DNA of 64,000 bases from Berberis thunbergii (GCA_003290165.1 QNQO01010685.1:1-64000), one strand, 5' to 3'; positions 49,468 to 61,142 are shown, counted from the first letter of the stretch. The notes: generated from the letters alone by a model not told the origin. Numbers and translations: made by a program.

Positions 49468-50775
49468 TAGGGGTGGGCACCGGACCGGATGGGACGAGAT
49501 ATACTCATCCCTATCCCATCCCGTTCATACGGGATCGGGATGGGACGGGATGGGAAAAACCCCATCCCGACCTCGTCCCATACCAAACGGGTTCGAGACG
49601 GGACAGGATCAACGTGCCAATCTTCTTCAATCTGAACTTGTAGCTCTTGTTCTGAACCAGAACATGGTTTGTGATGAGTGTATTTGCTTCCCGGCTATTT
49701 GGTTTTATCTAAAATTTGAACCTTTTACACAATTCATGTGATTGCTCTTGGAAAATCTCTAGTTCATGTGGTAACATACTACAATGATCCATGTCTTTAA
49801 TTTACTCTTTCATTACCCGCACTACATTATATACTGTCTCTGCTTAATAAATTGTTTCTGTTAATGATGTTTTGGTCATGCACTACTGATACTTGCATGG
49901 ACCAGCTTCAGCTTAATAGTCACAACCTCCGCCAGTGGAGAATCTGATCGACTTTGTTTAGGTTAAATACATAATACCCTTTTTCATATAAAATGTTTTT
50001 ACAATAGTCTTCTTTTAGTTCTCTAAAAGACCAAAATCACCCCCACGAGTCTTTCTCTGGCATCTCACATTCTTTCTTGTCTGTGAATGTGATTAAGAAA
50101 AACTGATCACATAGCGCATGAGTCGATCCATGTGTTTTAAGTTTCCCCTTCATTGCATCACTCAGTTTCTCTTCTTGCTATATTACTAATGTTTCAATCC
50201 TGCTTACTTCACCGTTAACCATACTTGCATGGACCAGCTTCAACTCACTGGCTACAGCCTCCTCTGGTGGAGAATCTGATCGACTGACACTGCTCACCTT
50301 CAAGGACAGTGATCCACTTGGAGCACTGAGTTCTTGGAACAACTCATTGCACCCTGTGTGGACATTGTGACAGTCTTACTCCTGAAATCTCAAAAGCTTG
50401 AAGGTATACTCTCTCCACACACAGGAAACCTTTCATTTCTTAGAATACCAGCCCTTTCTATTAACAACTTTCAATTAGATCATTGTATGTGCTATTATGG
50501 CAAGAAAATACAATTTTCAACTTGACTCTATAGACATTCATTAAGCGAACTTGATAAGTTTTAAAATAAATAATTAAATAAAAATATTAATAATTAATAT
50601 TAATAAATTAGTTCGGGACGGGACGGGATTGGCGGGATTGAAAATCTTCATCCCATCCCATCCCATCCCATTATAGATCGGGACGGGACGGGATCAGGAT
50701 GAAAATTTTCAATCCCATTAAGACCCGAAAAAATCGAGACGGGAACGGGATCGCGGGATGGGATGCCCACCCCTA
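49468..50775. mobile_element. Non-autonomous hAT element (1308 bp) inside the Athila-like element
   Basis: Ends TAGGGGTGGGCACC and GGATGCCCACCCCTA form an inverted repeat of at least 11 exact bases. The element is flanked on both sides by the identical octamer ATCAGAAT (49460-49467 and 50776-50783), the 8-bp duplication of hAT transposons. Subterminal GGGACGGGAT/CATCCCATCCC repeats lie near both ends. The interior has a direct repeat (CATGGACCAGCTTCA at about 49896 and 50229, each followed by GTGGAGAATCTGATCGACT). It encodes no transposase. Confidence 0.93.
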
Positions 50776-50783
50776 ATCAGAAT

Positions 50784-51190
50784 AAGTGGGAACATGGAGT
50801 GATACGTCCTCCACGTCATGCTCCACAACTCATAATAGGGTTTAAGTCGATGATGTTTCACTTCCTTCCCGATTGTGACACTCTTAATCTGTATAGCACC
50901 ATGGAGAAAAACATTAGTTACAATAAAAGGACCAACCCATTCAGAACGTAACTTACTAGTTCTAAGACAGGATTGGAAAAGAAAGACTTTCTTTCCAATG
51001 ACAAAAGTATTTCCATGGATCATCTGATCATGAAAAATTATTGTGTTCTCCTTATAATTGTTTTTACTATCATAGGCCTCATCCTGAATCTTTTCGAGCT
51101 CATTCAACCATAATTTCTCCCGCTTCTTTATGTCACAAAGAACTCTATTGCTCTCATATCTGATGGCAGTAGTGATGGTGCAGGTATCAA
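50784..51190 (-). pseudogene. Athila-type integrase C-terminal fragment
   Basis: The minus-strand frame reads EKLWLNELEKIQDEAYDSKN, FVIGKKVFLFQSCLRTSKLR, SEWVGPFIVTNVFLHGAIQI and HHRLKPYYE, the conserved C-terminal region of Athila integrases. The hAT element is inserted just after it. Its N-terminal side joins protease sequence directly, so about the whole of reverse transcriptase, RNase H and the integrase core is deleted. Confidence 0.85.
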
Positions 51191-51720
51191 GTTCATCCTT
51201 GTTTTTTTACGTCTGACAATTTTTGGGCCAAATTGTCATTCGCATTAATAGAAAAACAAGAATGATTTTTAGTAGGATATCTCCTGGCTTCAAAGATGTT
51301 GAAGCCAATCACATCACCATCAAATTCCATGGCCAGTTTCCCCGCATGCACATCAATATTTTTTCTTGCAGTTTTCATGAAGGGGCGCCCTAAAATAAGA
51401 GGCAGAAGTGCTAACAATGTCGAATCTTCTATTTCAAGCACATAGAAATCTGCTGAGAATATCAAATGATTAACCTGTACCAACACATCTTCCAACAAAC
51501 CTTGAGGATATGCATTAGAACGGTCGGCCAATTGAATAATTACACCATCATTTTAGCTTCCCGAGATTCATAGAACAATAAACAGAATACGACATAACAT
51601 TAATTGAAGCACCTAAGTCTAACATTGCATTTTCAATTTTAGTATTACCAATAACACAAGGGATAGTGAAACTACGCGGATCCTTACACTTCGGTGGCAA
51701 TTTTTTTTGAAGAACTGCGA
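51191..51720 (-). pseudogene. Aspartic protease fragment of the Athila-like element
   Basis: A minus-strand segment around 51700-51590 reads LPPKCKDPRSFTIPCVIGN, then IENAMLDLGASINVMSYSVY, the protease active site (D-L-G-A-S). After a disruption near 51540 the frame 51531-51193 continues with MADRSNAYPQGLLEDVLVQV, LILGRPFMKTARKNIDVHAG and EFDGDVIGFNIFEARRYP. The order fits an Athila protease; it would process the polyprotein. Confidence 0.82.
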
Positions 51721-52078
51721 AACATTCTCACTTACCTTAGCTACCTCTCCGTCTTGAAGTCATCTCTTTGTTGTGCAAAGCTCCTTCAAAATTTTTGGAT
51801 ACTTAGGCACTTGCTTAATAGCATCAAGAAACGAAATATTGAATTAGACTTTTTTGGAAGGTTTCCAAAATTTTCTTATCTTTTTCATCTTTCCTAGATT
51901 TGGCAAACCTACCTAGAAATGCATAAAAGGTGGAGAAAGATTAGCAGAAACTGAATTTGGAATGCTCACCTTCTTACCTTGGAGCTCTGGTGTTTTAACG
52001 ATGGCTGGATCATTCTTCTGTAACTCAGTTTCCCTATTTCGATTTTGTTTAGGGACTATTGGCTCATTCTCAATTTGC

Positions 52079-53367
52079 CTACCACTTCAATGTAATTATT
52101 TTTGCAGTTTCAAACCCGCCTATCGGATTTGGAATGGTAGAACTAGGAAGTTTTCCTAGCTCGCGAATTTGTCCAATAAACTCAACTATCTGTCCCATTT
52201 GTAGCTTCAAATCTGCTATATCTTTTGATTGGTTCTCTTGATAAATAGTCAACGATTTCAAAATCTCATCATAATTAAGGGGAATACCCGAATTGTGCTG
52301 AGGTGGTTCTGGTTGCCTTTGGACGAAACTAGGGGGTGGCCGATTCAAAGCTTGTTATTGAGGTTGTTTTGAATTTCTCCATCCAAAGATAGGATGATTT
52401 CTCCAACCTTCATTGTAAGTATTTGAATAAGGGTTATTCCTATAGTTAACATTCTCCCAGCCGCCATTTTCAATCATTTGAAGACATTGATCAGATGGAT
52501 GTCCTGGCTGAGTGCACACGCCACAACTTGTGCAACTCCTATCACATTCAACTTCCCTAAAGCTTGAGTCACAAGTGAAGTAAGATTAGCCATTTGAGCT
52601 TCCAAACTAGAATTAGTACTTACCTCATTGACTTGGTGTGAAGGTTCTCTAATTCCTTCATACTGTTGGGCATTTAAGGCTCGGTTTGCAATCAAAGTCT
52701 TTGCTGTTGCTGGAGTTATATCAACCAAAGCTCATTCTGCCGTTGCATCTAACATCTGTCGCTCAAGAGGAAGCAATCCCTCATAAAAGTATTGAATCAA
52801 GAGTTCATCCTTCATCTGATGCTGCGGACATGATGCTATGAGAGTTTTAAAAAGCTCATAGTAAGTTGGATATGATTCTCCTGGACCTTGCTGTAGACCA
52901 TTGATTTTTTTCCTCAATAAAATAATTTTGGAAGTTGGGAAGAATTTATCTAGAAACACGTTCTTCATGCTATCCCAAGAATATATTGTTCCGAAAGGTA
53001 GTTCATATAGCCAATCCTTAGCCCTATCAGCTAGAGAAAAGGGAAATGCTCTCAGCTTTAGGATGTTCTCATCCACAATCATTGGCGTCATACTGGAGCA
53101 TACAACTTCAAATTTCTTTAAATGTTTATTTGGACCGTCCATAGAAAGATCATGATACTTCAGAATATGATGAAGTAGGTTGGATTTCAGCTCGAATGAC
53201 TCTGTCTTGCCCTGTGCTGTTATTGGATACTGAATGCACATGGGTGCAACATTGTCCAAAGTCAATCCCGAAAGTTCTTTAATAGATCTATTGTTTCCCA
53301 TGTCGAACTCTTTAGATTTAGATTCAGATTCAGAGCAAGACATTTGTGGCTCTTTTGTTTCTCTCAT
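52079..53367 (-). pseudogene. Gag of the Athila-like element
   Basis: The frame 53367-52732 (211 aa) contains FELKSNLLHHILKYHDLSMD, NKHLKKFEVVCSSMTP, LRAFPFSLADRAKDWLYELP, MKNVFLDKFFPTSKI and QMKDELLIQYFYEGL, the standard Athila gag core. A stop after MLDATAE is followed by a second open piece (52728-52474) with the EAQMANLTSLVTQAL segment, then by a disrupted CxxC-type region and a third piece (52348-52079) rich in Pro/Gln with a helical IADLKLQMGQIVEFIGQIRE. Two or more breaks prevent a full Gag. Confidence 0.88.
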
Positions 53368-53523
53368 TCATCTTCTAAATGTTTTCTCAGGCTCTGAATC
53401 ATATTCTAATAAGTTTTCACTGGACCTTCTATTGCGCATGAACTGGTACCTAAGATAAAGACAGAAAGAATAAAAAATCAATCAATAAATAAAAACTAAT
53501 GAAGTATTAACAATTTTACTAAT

Positions 53524-53543
53524 CCCCGGCAACGACTCCAAAA
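53524..53543 (-). other. tRNA-Asp-type primer binding site
   Basis: Next to the 5' LTR the minus strand reads TTTGGAGTCGTTGCCGGGGA, close to the TTTGGCGCCGTTGCCGGGGA site of Athila elements (two differences). Confidence 0.85.
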
Positions 53544-53545
53544 TA

Positions 53546-55272
53546 TGATGCGCTACTTAAGTAGCACACTACTTAATACCCTGCTTTGTGATTGTAGTAT
53601 AGAATAAGTAGGGAGTGTTCTGGACCAGGGATTAGAGGGCTTGCCAACTAGTATTAAGAATAACTAAAAGACAACTAATACATAATTAAGTAAATATTGG
53701 AGGATTGAATTTTCTAAGTTAAACTAAGAAAATAACTATGAAAATTACTGTAAAGATAATAAAACTAAAGGGATGGCAAAGATGAGAAAATAGCTAAGGG
53801 TTTATCTCCACACACCAAACATATGCTCGTAAATCAATATTCAATAATTACTTGCTAACCCGTGAGAGACAATGCTCAAGATTAACCGTGATCAACACTG
53901 CATTAATCTTATTATTTTCCCAAGTTCGTTGAATTAAACTTAGCGTCGCTTTCAAACTATTCTTATCATGCTATCTAATCAAGAATCGCAAGTTAGATAA
54001 AAAAAATCCAAGATCATTAAGTTTTGTGAAAAATATGAACACTGACTAGGCAATTACAAGTATGATCAATATTTTGTTCTTACTTAAGTTGTTACTTAAC
54101 CTTACCAACGATCCTTGGTATTTACTACTTGTGATTACAAGATTATAATAATTAGGTGAAACTCTCCTATACTCTATCCCCGGATCCTAGCATGCTTACT
54201 AAGTTGGCCACCTTAATAAACATACAAAGAAAAATGATCTATAAAGCAATTAAGTAAAACACAATCACTAATAACAAGGAAGATTAAATTCAATTAATTT
54301 ATAAAACACAGATTCGGGGCTTCGAATCCACCCCTAACTAAGAAGAGTTTAGCTAGACATATTAATTATGTTCAAACAGTAATCCATAATCAATAATCAA
54401 GCAAAATAAGAAAAATAGAGATGAGAATAACAAAACATTGTCGTCGTGCGTGGTGGTGGAGAAAGGGTCCGGGGGTGGGAATAGTAAAGAGGAAGAGAAA
54501 TAAGTTTCTCATTTTCCTCTCCGCGATCTTCCTTTGTCGATTTGCTCATTCTTCTTCCTTCTCGATCTGCTTCTGCTGTGAGATTGGACTTTAAACAATG
54601 AAGGTGAGGAGCGGGATGGGTCAGATGGCGTTGTGGAAGAGTTTGGCGAGGTTGTTGTTTCGAGGAGAATGGTGAGAGAGATGAAGCAAATGATAGGAAA
54701 CGTGAAGAGAGTCTGTGGTTTCGATGATGGTGATGATGGGCTAGGGTTTGCGACGATCGGGGACAGTGAGAGAGAGAGGGACTGAGACGATGGTGTTGGC
54801 TGAATTGCGAGGAAGATGATGCTTGTTGTGGTTGCAAACGTGATGAGGAGGCTGTGGTTGCAATGAATTGTGAGGAGCAGGATGGGTGGCGGCTGTAGAT
54901 GGGTACGTTTGTATGCTGTGGATGGATGCGTTGAGGATGTTGTGGTTGCAAGTATGGATGAAGAGGCTATTACTGGATGATTTATCCATAGCAAGGTATC
55001 ATACCTTTTATAATTGTTTTCAGTTTGGTTTCCTTCTTTGCGTGGTTTCCTTTTGCAATTGATATTTCTAAATTGCTAATTTGCTTCACTTAGCTTCTAT
55101 TTTGGAATCTTGTAATTGAAAACCTACACAAACACGAAAATAACAATTAGTACTAAAAATACATCCTAATAACAAAAAATACAACCAAAAATAACCAAAA
55201 TAATTAACAAGTAATAACCAAAAATACATATAGAAATATGGTACTAAAAATAGCCTAATTATGTTTCTATCA
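53546..55272 (-). repeat. 5' LTR of the Athila-like element (1727 bp)
   Basis: On the minus strand it starts TGATAGAAACATAAT and ends GTAGCGCATCA. It pairs with 46401-48046. The C/T-rich frames inside both LTRs (for example 54397-54994) are low-complexity and not genes. Confidence 0.9.
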
Positions 55273-55366
55273 TTAACACAACCATTACAACCTTGAACAC
55301 ACAACTATAACACATCCTAGCTCCAAAGAAACCAGGCACCTACCACCAATTTGTTATTTCAGACTC

Positions 55367-55501
55367 TTATTGTTTCGCCGCATCCCCAGTGTTCTTCTTC
55401 ACATAATGTTCGTTTAGTGATGATAATGTCATGTCCTTGGCAGATTGCATGGCGTTGGACATGTTTTCTTTTGCCCTCTGTACCTTGTCCTTTGCTGATT
55501 G
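55367..55501 (-). pseudogene. LEA-like C-terminal reading frame (terminal exon or gene fragment)
   Basis: The minus strand is open for 45 codons to a TAA at 55367-55369 and reads QSAKDKVQRAKENMSNAMQS, then AKDMTLSSLNEHYVKK and NTGDAAKQ. The QSAKD unit occurs twice, with Ala/Lys/Asp/Gln spacing as in LEA_4-type late-embryogenesis-abundant proteins. A possible acceptor (TTTATACCAATCAG) lies at the upstream end. No upstream exon or start codon was found up to 57000. It lies 95 bp from the Athila LTR. It could be a real last exon or a relic; composition is the only evidence. Confidence 0.35.
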
Positions 55502-56999
55502 GTATAAATATGCGCAAAGTACTAGTGATTGAATAGAAACCTAGGTAAAATAGCTAAACTAGACGGCATGTCACTGTAGCAAACAGTCAAACACATATTA
55601 GCATCTTATATGCAATTAATATTGTATAAAATATGTTAAATAATATCTTCAACTACTATCAAACACTGCAAACTAGATTTACAAGACCTGGATAAATGTT
55701 TGGCCATTCTTGTGGTAGACATACTTCAATTCTTTTTCATACAAGGCATCCCTTTCACATGCTCCAATTCTATAGACTATTACATCTCTGTTAAAAAGGA
55801 GAAAAAATATCATATACAAATAGAACTTATTCCAAGTGGGCATATAATTCTAATTCGCTTGGAATGGGGTGAGAATAGAATTAACTAGGAAGGTAGATGG
55901 GGAAGTAAACTAATTAAATTGAAAGATAAACTGATGCTAAAAAAAAAACCTAATTTTTATTACATTCAAAACTAAAAACTTGCATGTAATAAACTTGACT
56001 TTAACAAAAGCGCCAACAAAAGAACAAATTAAGACAAGCTATGCTAGATATAAGATAATGATGTATGAAATGAGTAGATGTTTTATTTGTCTTGATGATT
56101 GCATGCTCCAAACTTGAATTTATTTTCTTGGAACTTGTCACATGTTCTATCATAAATTACCACTACTTGGAATCAAATCTTGACTTCCATAATATTGGTC
56201 TTGAAATGAAATTCTTGATCCACACGTGCCATGAACGTGCCCAAATGCCTCAAATTTTGTACTCTTCATTGATTTCATAATTTCTCAATTGTTCTTGATC
56301 ATGCAAATTTATGGTAAGAATTGTCTCGAATTTTCCACATTTCTCGGTTTTTTGCAAAAGTTATGACATAATTAAATTCAAGACAAATAGAGACATTTAA
56401 TTAATTTTAAGCACAATTAAAGACTAATAAATAGCTAAATTGGTCATAAAAATCAATGTTTTGAGTGCTTATCAAATATCTCTGTACATAATTTCTTGAA
56501 TTGCTCATCAACATGCAAACTAGTGGTGGAATTGTCACGAATTTCGCACATTTATTGATTTTCTTAAAAATTATGACCATAATCAATTTGAGATAAAAAT
56601 AAATGGGGCATAAAAAACTAAATGGGGCATAAAAATAAATGCTTTTGGTGTTTATCACACCACCGCTAAACAACATTTTGCTAATCCTTTAAGAAAGATA
56701 AGCGGAAAGAATACAAGCTCACAAAACAAAGTTTTTTTCTTAACTTCACAAGAAATCAAAGTTACTTTCGCTAGTATAACTCGATTGCTTTTATAATGTG
56801 CAACAACGCTTTGAACCTCTAGCATAACAATAAAGTAGGAGTTTTAGTCTCCTGAGGGTTATCCCGGTTGAGCACCCACAAACATGGTGTTGATTTTATT
56901 TATTTATTTGAAAAGAAAAATTGTCGTTCCACCTATTTTCTAAGAAAACATTTTTGTCATTCAACAACATAGAAGACAAGAGGCATTTGTAGTTAGTTA
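55502..56999. other. Intergenic, with two LTR-like tandem fragments
   Basis: About 56280-56474 and 56475-56658 are related to each other (both have CATGCAAA, AATTGTC, TTTCTC/TTTCGCACATTT, a TTATGAC and AAATTCAAGACAAAT / AATTTGAGATAAAA), and each ends GTGCTTATCA or GTGTTTATCA, as minus-strand LTR starts would. They may be fragments of two LTRs. Nothing else is supported. Confidence 0.35.
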
Positions 57000-57011
57000 T
57001 TAACATGCACA

Positions 57012-59152
57012 TTACTTTTTTTTTTTTTTTTTGTCAAACAAGAAGATTTTTATTTAAGGGAAAGATAAACCACAAAGAAGATGGTACAATCCTAAAGCAA
57101 GGAAAGCCCACAACAACAAGTCCAAACTACCAACTCCCCAAAAAGAAAAAAACAACTAAAACAGACCTGAGCAGGCTCTCCAAAAAATCCTTGAAAAAAA
57201 GGGCTCAAAGTAATAAAGCCCACAAAGAACTAATAAAAAAAACATGAGCCAAACAAACTCCAAACAATAGCCATGATCAAACCACAAGACGAAGAAGATT
57301 GACACACGATCTCCACAAAAACCTTACCCGAAAGAAATGAGAACCACAAACTCGTCACACAATTAGCGAAAAATCTCAACCTGAATACAAAGCTTGCACC
57401 ATATCTAAGGCCCGGTCTGCATTTAGACTGAGATCAACCACTATCATATTACCGATATTTCAGAAAGATGAACGAACTTCGTCCTCATCACTGCTAATCT
57501 CTTATTCAACGGGACCCCGCCCTAAACCACTAAGATCACTTCCAAGATTGGCCCTTGAAAAATCTTCTGAAGTAATCTCGTTGGGCTGGTTTGAGGCGAC
57601 TTCAGTAGAATGTTGATCGATTAAAGAAGCTTCAAAACCTAACGGAGTTCCCAAATGAACAGACATGGAAGAGCTTCCCTCAAGATGTTCAGCGCAAGGT
57701 TCAAAACCTGGCTGGAAATGAAGATTGTTTTCATGGATCAGGCCAGGAGTTAAGCTCCGCTGCAATTCAACATTTGCATCCAATTGTTCTACCCGCCCTG
57801 ATTTCTTAGAAATGCTCAATTTCACTTGCCTTTGTTTTAACATGAAAGAGGACCTAGTTGGGAAGACTGAGAAATTGGCCCAAAGGAGATATCGATCTCT
57901 TTGCGCCTTTTTGGCTTGTTTACGGGCCCTATTCTCTTGTTTTGCAAATTTGTTCAAGAGAGGGTCCAAATTGAAAAGGTCATTCTCCACTGCCTCGAGA
58001 TATGAGATATGATGAGTAGTAGCTCTCAGTTCCTAGACTCCGTCCTTAGCTCTGATCTGTCCCCTTCCTATCGAAGTCCCTCTTCCGATACAACTTCTAG
58101 TGAGTCAACTCATTGTTTCGACTTAGATACATGGGTCGGAGAGTTTACTAGAAGACCTTTTCCTTTATGTAATGAACTCGGTCGAGAAGTCGCGGTCGTC
58201 GAGTTTTCACCCCTCGGAACAAGACTCGGTTGCACCAATAGAGGCTACTCTGACTATACAGTCTGTCGTAGAGATGTTTCGGGAAAGACATGAACTCTAG
58301 GTTTCCAAACTTGCTATTGTTGAGTGCCAACCCTCTGTTTGGTATTAACAAACACCAATAAGGCTGATTGCCCACCGGTGACCAACAGATCTTGGAGTCA
58401 ATCGTCGTCCTCGCCAAATTGTCCACATTAACTCCAACAAGATGCTCCACCTGAGGAAGAGGTACCCAAAGAACTCTAGAGAGGAAATCAAGCGGAGAAT
58501 CGTGCCTAATATTAGCCAATTTCTCCGACTCCTTCCTGACAGCTGGGGGATTGGGATAAGCATGAGACCTGGGATAAGGAGGGAAATTCACTTTGGGCTG
58601 CTGATTGAGAGAAGTCTTGACTCTGGATGCTTGAGGCATGGGTGTCAGATGCTTGATAATTGCCCCATTCACCAGTTTAGTTAGAGTTAACCAGCCGTTG
58701 CCATCGAGATCAACTGGAACTCTCAAAATGTTGGTTCCAGAGCGCCAGCCAACCATTATTGAAAGGAAAACACCACCTCTGTTGGACTCCTTCACCACCA
58801 TCATCCACTGATTCCTTTCTTTCCAACTGGCAGTGAAGCTATGTTTGCCTGTTCTGATAGCTTTTTCAAGCTATAACCCTAACCAAACTCCCATATTAGA
58901 TTCCAAAAAAAAAACCTTGGCCCAAAACTTCGCACTTGATTCAAACAGGAAGAAACCATCTATGGTCTTTGTAGTCCCAAACACCTTCCCTTCGATTTTA
59001 ACCACTGATTTACTTCCATCACCAACTGCCATTATCAATCACTCCACTATCAAGCAAGAAAAAAAATTGCATTAAAGAGTTTCAAAAGAATACTTATGAT
59101 TCAGCCCCTCGCAGCCCATGTTCGCCGCCCTCGCACATTACAACTGAACAAC
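57012..59152 (-). mobile_element. LINE-derived insertion carrying ORF1 only (2.14 kb)
   Basis: Flanked by the 12-bp direct repeat TTAACATGCACA at 57000-57011 and 59153-59164. On the minus strand it ends in a poly(A) tail (the T run after 57015). It carries an ORF1 region followed directly by a 3' UTR; no reverse transcriptase is present. Tail plus long variable-length duplication are the marks of target-primed reverse transcription, so it was copied in trans or from an internally deleted parent. Confidence 0.88.
57502..59032 (-). pseudogene. Plant LINE ORF1-like protein, broken
   Basis: From ATG at 59032-59030 the frame gives GDGSKSVVKIEGKVFGTTKT, FFLFESSAKFWAKVFFLESN, a stop near 58872, then FTASWKERNQWMMVVKESNR, GVFLSIMVGWRSGTNILRVP and DGNGWLTLTKLVNGAI (open to about 58148). 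After further breaks the frame 57990-57502 gives a basic segment (KQENRARKQAKKAQRDRYLL) and an acidic Ser/Glu tail. The W..RLVVKES..GG.FL...I and LRVP.G.DG.GW phrases are those found in ORF1 proteins of plant L1 LINEs, which bind RNA. At least two breaks; a relic, but length and order are preserved. Confidence 0.65.
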
Positions 59153-59164
59153 TTAACATGCACA

Positions 59165-59799
59165 AATTGAACATTTTTAAAAACAAGGTGTGTGTGTGTG
59201 TGAATAATCAACAACATGCAATTTTTCATATCAAAATAAGGTACATCCTAATCAACATTTGGATCAGCTGCCTTGACTCCAAAACACACCAGTTAATCTC
59301 TTTGAAATGGCAACTCTGAGATTGGTTCATTTTTTTACTCTTACATGTGAGCAAAAGAGTAAGTGTGAAAATTCAAACGTCTTACATGCACATAAGAACA
59401 AATGAACATGAAAAAGAATAATAGTCTCATGAATGGAATGTTACCCACCATAGCGCATTCTCATCTACTCTTCACTTCTTACCATACCATACCAATTAGG
59501 ACTTCTCTAGGGAAAAAAAAACTTCAATTTTTTTTTGGGTGGGTGGGTGGAGTAGGATAGATGGTAAGTAACTGTTTCTAAGAATGTAAAATATTGAATT
59601 AGCTTAATACAAAGCTCATCAATCACTTCCTTTTTTTTTATATATGTTTTCTCATCTGAAATACCTTGGAACTTAGATTTTCAATTTGCATTGACCCCTT
59701 TTCTTCATAAAACTTCCTAACACTTTTCGGACACGACAATATATATATATATATATATTTTAGCGTCTAATAACCCAACACAAAAGACTATATTGGTTG
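59165..59799. other. Intergenic, no gene seen
   Basis: AT-rich with simple repeats: (GT)n at about 59190-59200 and (AT)n at about 59739-59758. Confidence 0.5.
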
Positions 59800-60431
59800 T
59801 GGATGAAATGGTTAACAAGGTGGCTTTGAGAAGGTTTTGATGGACAAGAGATGCCTAATTTAAACTACAAAACTTATGCTTTTCTTAACTTGAAAAAGAT
59901 GTCATTCTCATTGAACAACCTAACATAAGAATAATGAGATTTCACATGTTAATCTGAGATCCAATAAAATTTGAGTCATCCATGCGACTCGAAGTTATGT
60001 AAAAACCCTATAAATTAATGAAAGGTCTGGTAAATCACAAGGTTGAAGTCTCTACTATTATTTCCTTGATATTTTTAGGAAGTTGCTTATTCCAAACGAC
60101 ATTTGTGGCCATATTGTACTAAAAAAGGTTTGTTTCTAAATGCTCAAATGTAAAGTTTACTCTAGTAATAAACTTCCAACATTCCTTTGGCTAAATGTAG
60201 TGAATCAAATTATCCAATCTCATCATAGCTATGGTCTCATACTTCTTTTAGAAAAAGAGTTTTAAAAGAGGTATGAATTTTGATAAATCTTCCCACCCAA
60301 GGTTTACCAAAGATCGTCTATAGAGACATCCCTAAAAGAGTTTTGAATGCAGTTCAATATGCCCACAAGACATCAAAAAGGCGTAAAGACCATCTTTTTT
60401 ATTAGGATTGATAGTCTTTTTTAGGATGTTT
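59800..60431 (-). pseudogene. Athila/Tat-type integrase remnant, C-terminal part
   Basis: Read on the minus strand from 60431 down: a NPNKKD stretch, then with shifts TAFKTLLGMSL and FGKPWVG, the conserved TAFKTPLGMSPY...FGKPCHLP region that follows the integrase core. Further down the similarity fades. It continues the remnant at 63312-64000; the 2.9-kb element between them is an insertion. Confidence 0.65.
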
Positions 60432-60849
60432 TGACGCCGGGCAGAATAGTGATTATTCTGTAGGCTAGTTTCAACAGATAATTAATAGGGAAGAACACAA
60501 GAGAATCACCCAAAGCACAAAGAAATAACTCTAATGTCAATCAAATTACTCAAATCAAAGGTCTACTACAATATTGAGGAAGAGCTCTATTTATAGTGCT
60601 CAACTAACTTGAATAAAACAGGCTATTCGTAAAAGAAAAAATAGAATCAAATACTAAAATAATAAGCAGTCTATTCCTAAAAAAAAATAATGCAAAAATT
60701 TAAAAGGAAACTAAAAATACTCCTAATTAAAGTGAAAGATCTCTCAAAGTTATTTAGTAAATAATTTTGAGAGCAAATTAGGAACCCTAGAAACCAAATT
60801 AGGAACCCTAGAAATCCAAATTAGGAACCCTAGAAATTCTCCTGCATGA
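60432..60849 (-). repeat. Left LTR of the mosaic element (418 bp)
   Basis: Aligns closely with 62916-63311, including a short internal triplication of AATTAGGAACCCTAGAAA near the high end. Confidence 0.9.
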
Positions 60850-60854
60850 GTCGC

Positions 60855-61142
60855 CCTGGGTTGGAAAGAACTCGTCCTCGAGTTCACAACAGCGTCATCA
60901 AAATCCTCTAGCGGCAGTCCATGAGGAAGATCCTCTGGTATCAGGTCAGAAAACTCTGCAAGAAGCTGCTGCACCTCGGTTGGCAAATCTGAATTCTCAT
61001 TGATTGCATTATTCCCACAAGGTAACAAACCATAGACCACATCTCCACGATCATTCTCAACTAAAAACCTAGACTTAGAAAATAGATTAGTATTATTGGT
61101 TACCGGGGTAGGAGTGGTTCTTTCCCGATGAGGTGCCAACAC
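60855..61142 (-). pseudogene. Reverse transcriptase N-terminal flank of the mosaic element
   Basis: The minus-strand frame contains VYGLLPCGNNAINEN and VQQLLAEFSDLIPEDLPHGL, the stretch between protease and reverse transcriptase in Gypsy polyproteins (normally L..F.D..P..LP.GLPP). It then runs into the LTR, so the reverse transcriptase itself is deleted. The last residues of the open frame come from the LTR. Confidence 0.78.

Larger units (their letters stand above)
46401..55272 (-). mobile_element. Athila-like Ty3/Gypsy element with most of pol deleted
   Basis: Near-identical long direct repeats of about 1.65-1.73 kb flank an interior read on the minus strand. The 5' LTR (53546-55272) is followed by a tRNA-Asp-type primer site; the 3' LTR (46401-48046) is preceded by an AGTATGAGGGAATT purine tract. 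Gag, protease and integrase C terminus are recognisable and match the Athila group; reverse transcriptase, RNase H and the integrase core are gone. A hAT element (49468-50775) sits inside. No matching target duplication was found (TTAAC follows 55272), and the low-coordinate boundary is approximate. Confidence 0.88.

Noticed and set aside
54397..54994. Overlapping 161-184 aa frames on the minus strand
   Set aside because: They lie within the Athila LTR, are Ser/Pro/His low-complexity, and counterparts in the other LTR (47387-47813) differ in frame and length.
58009..58293. 94-aa plus-strand frame rich in Ser
   Set aside because: It is the opposite strand of the LINE ORF1 region.
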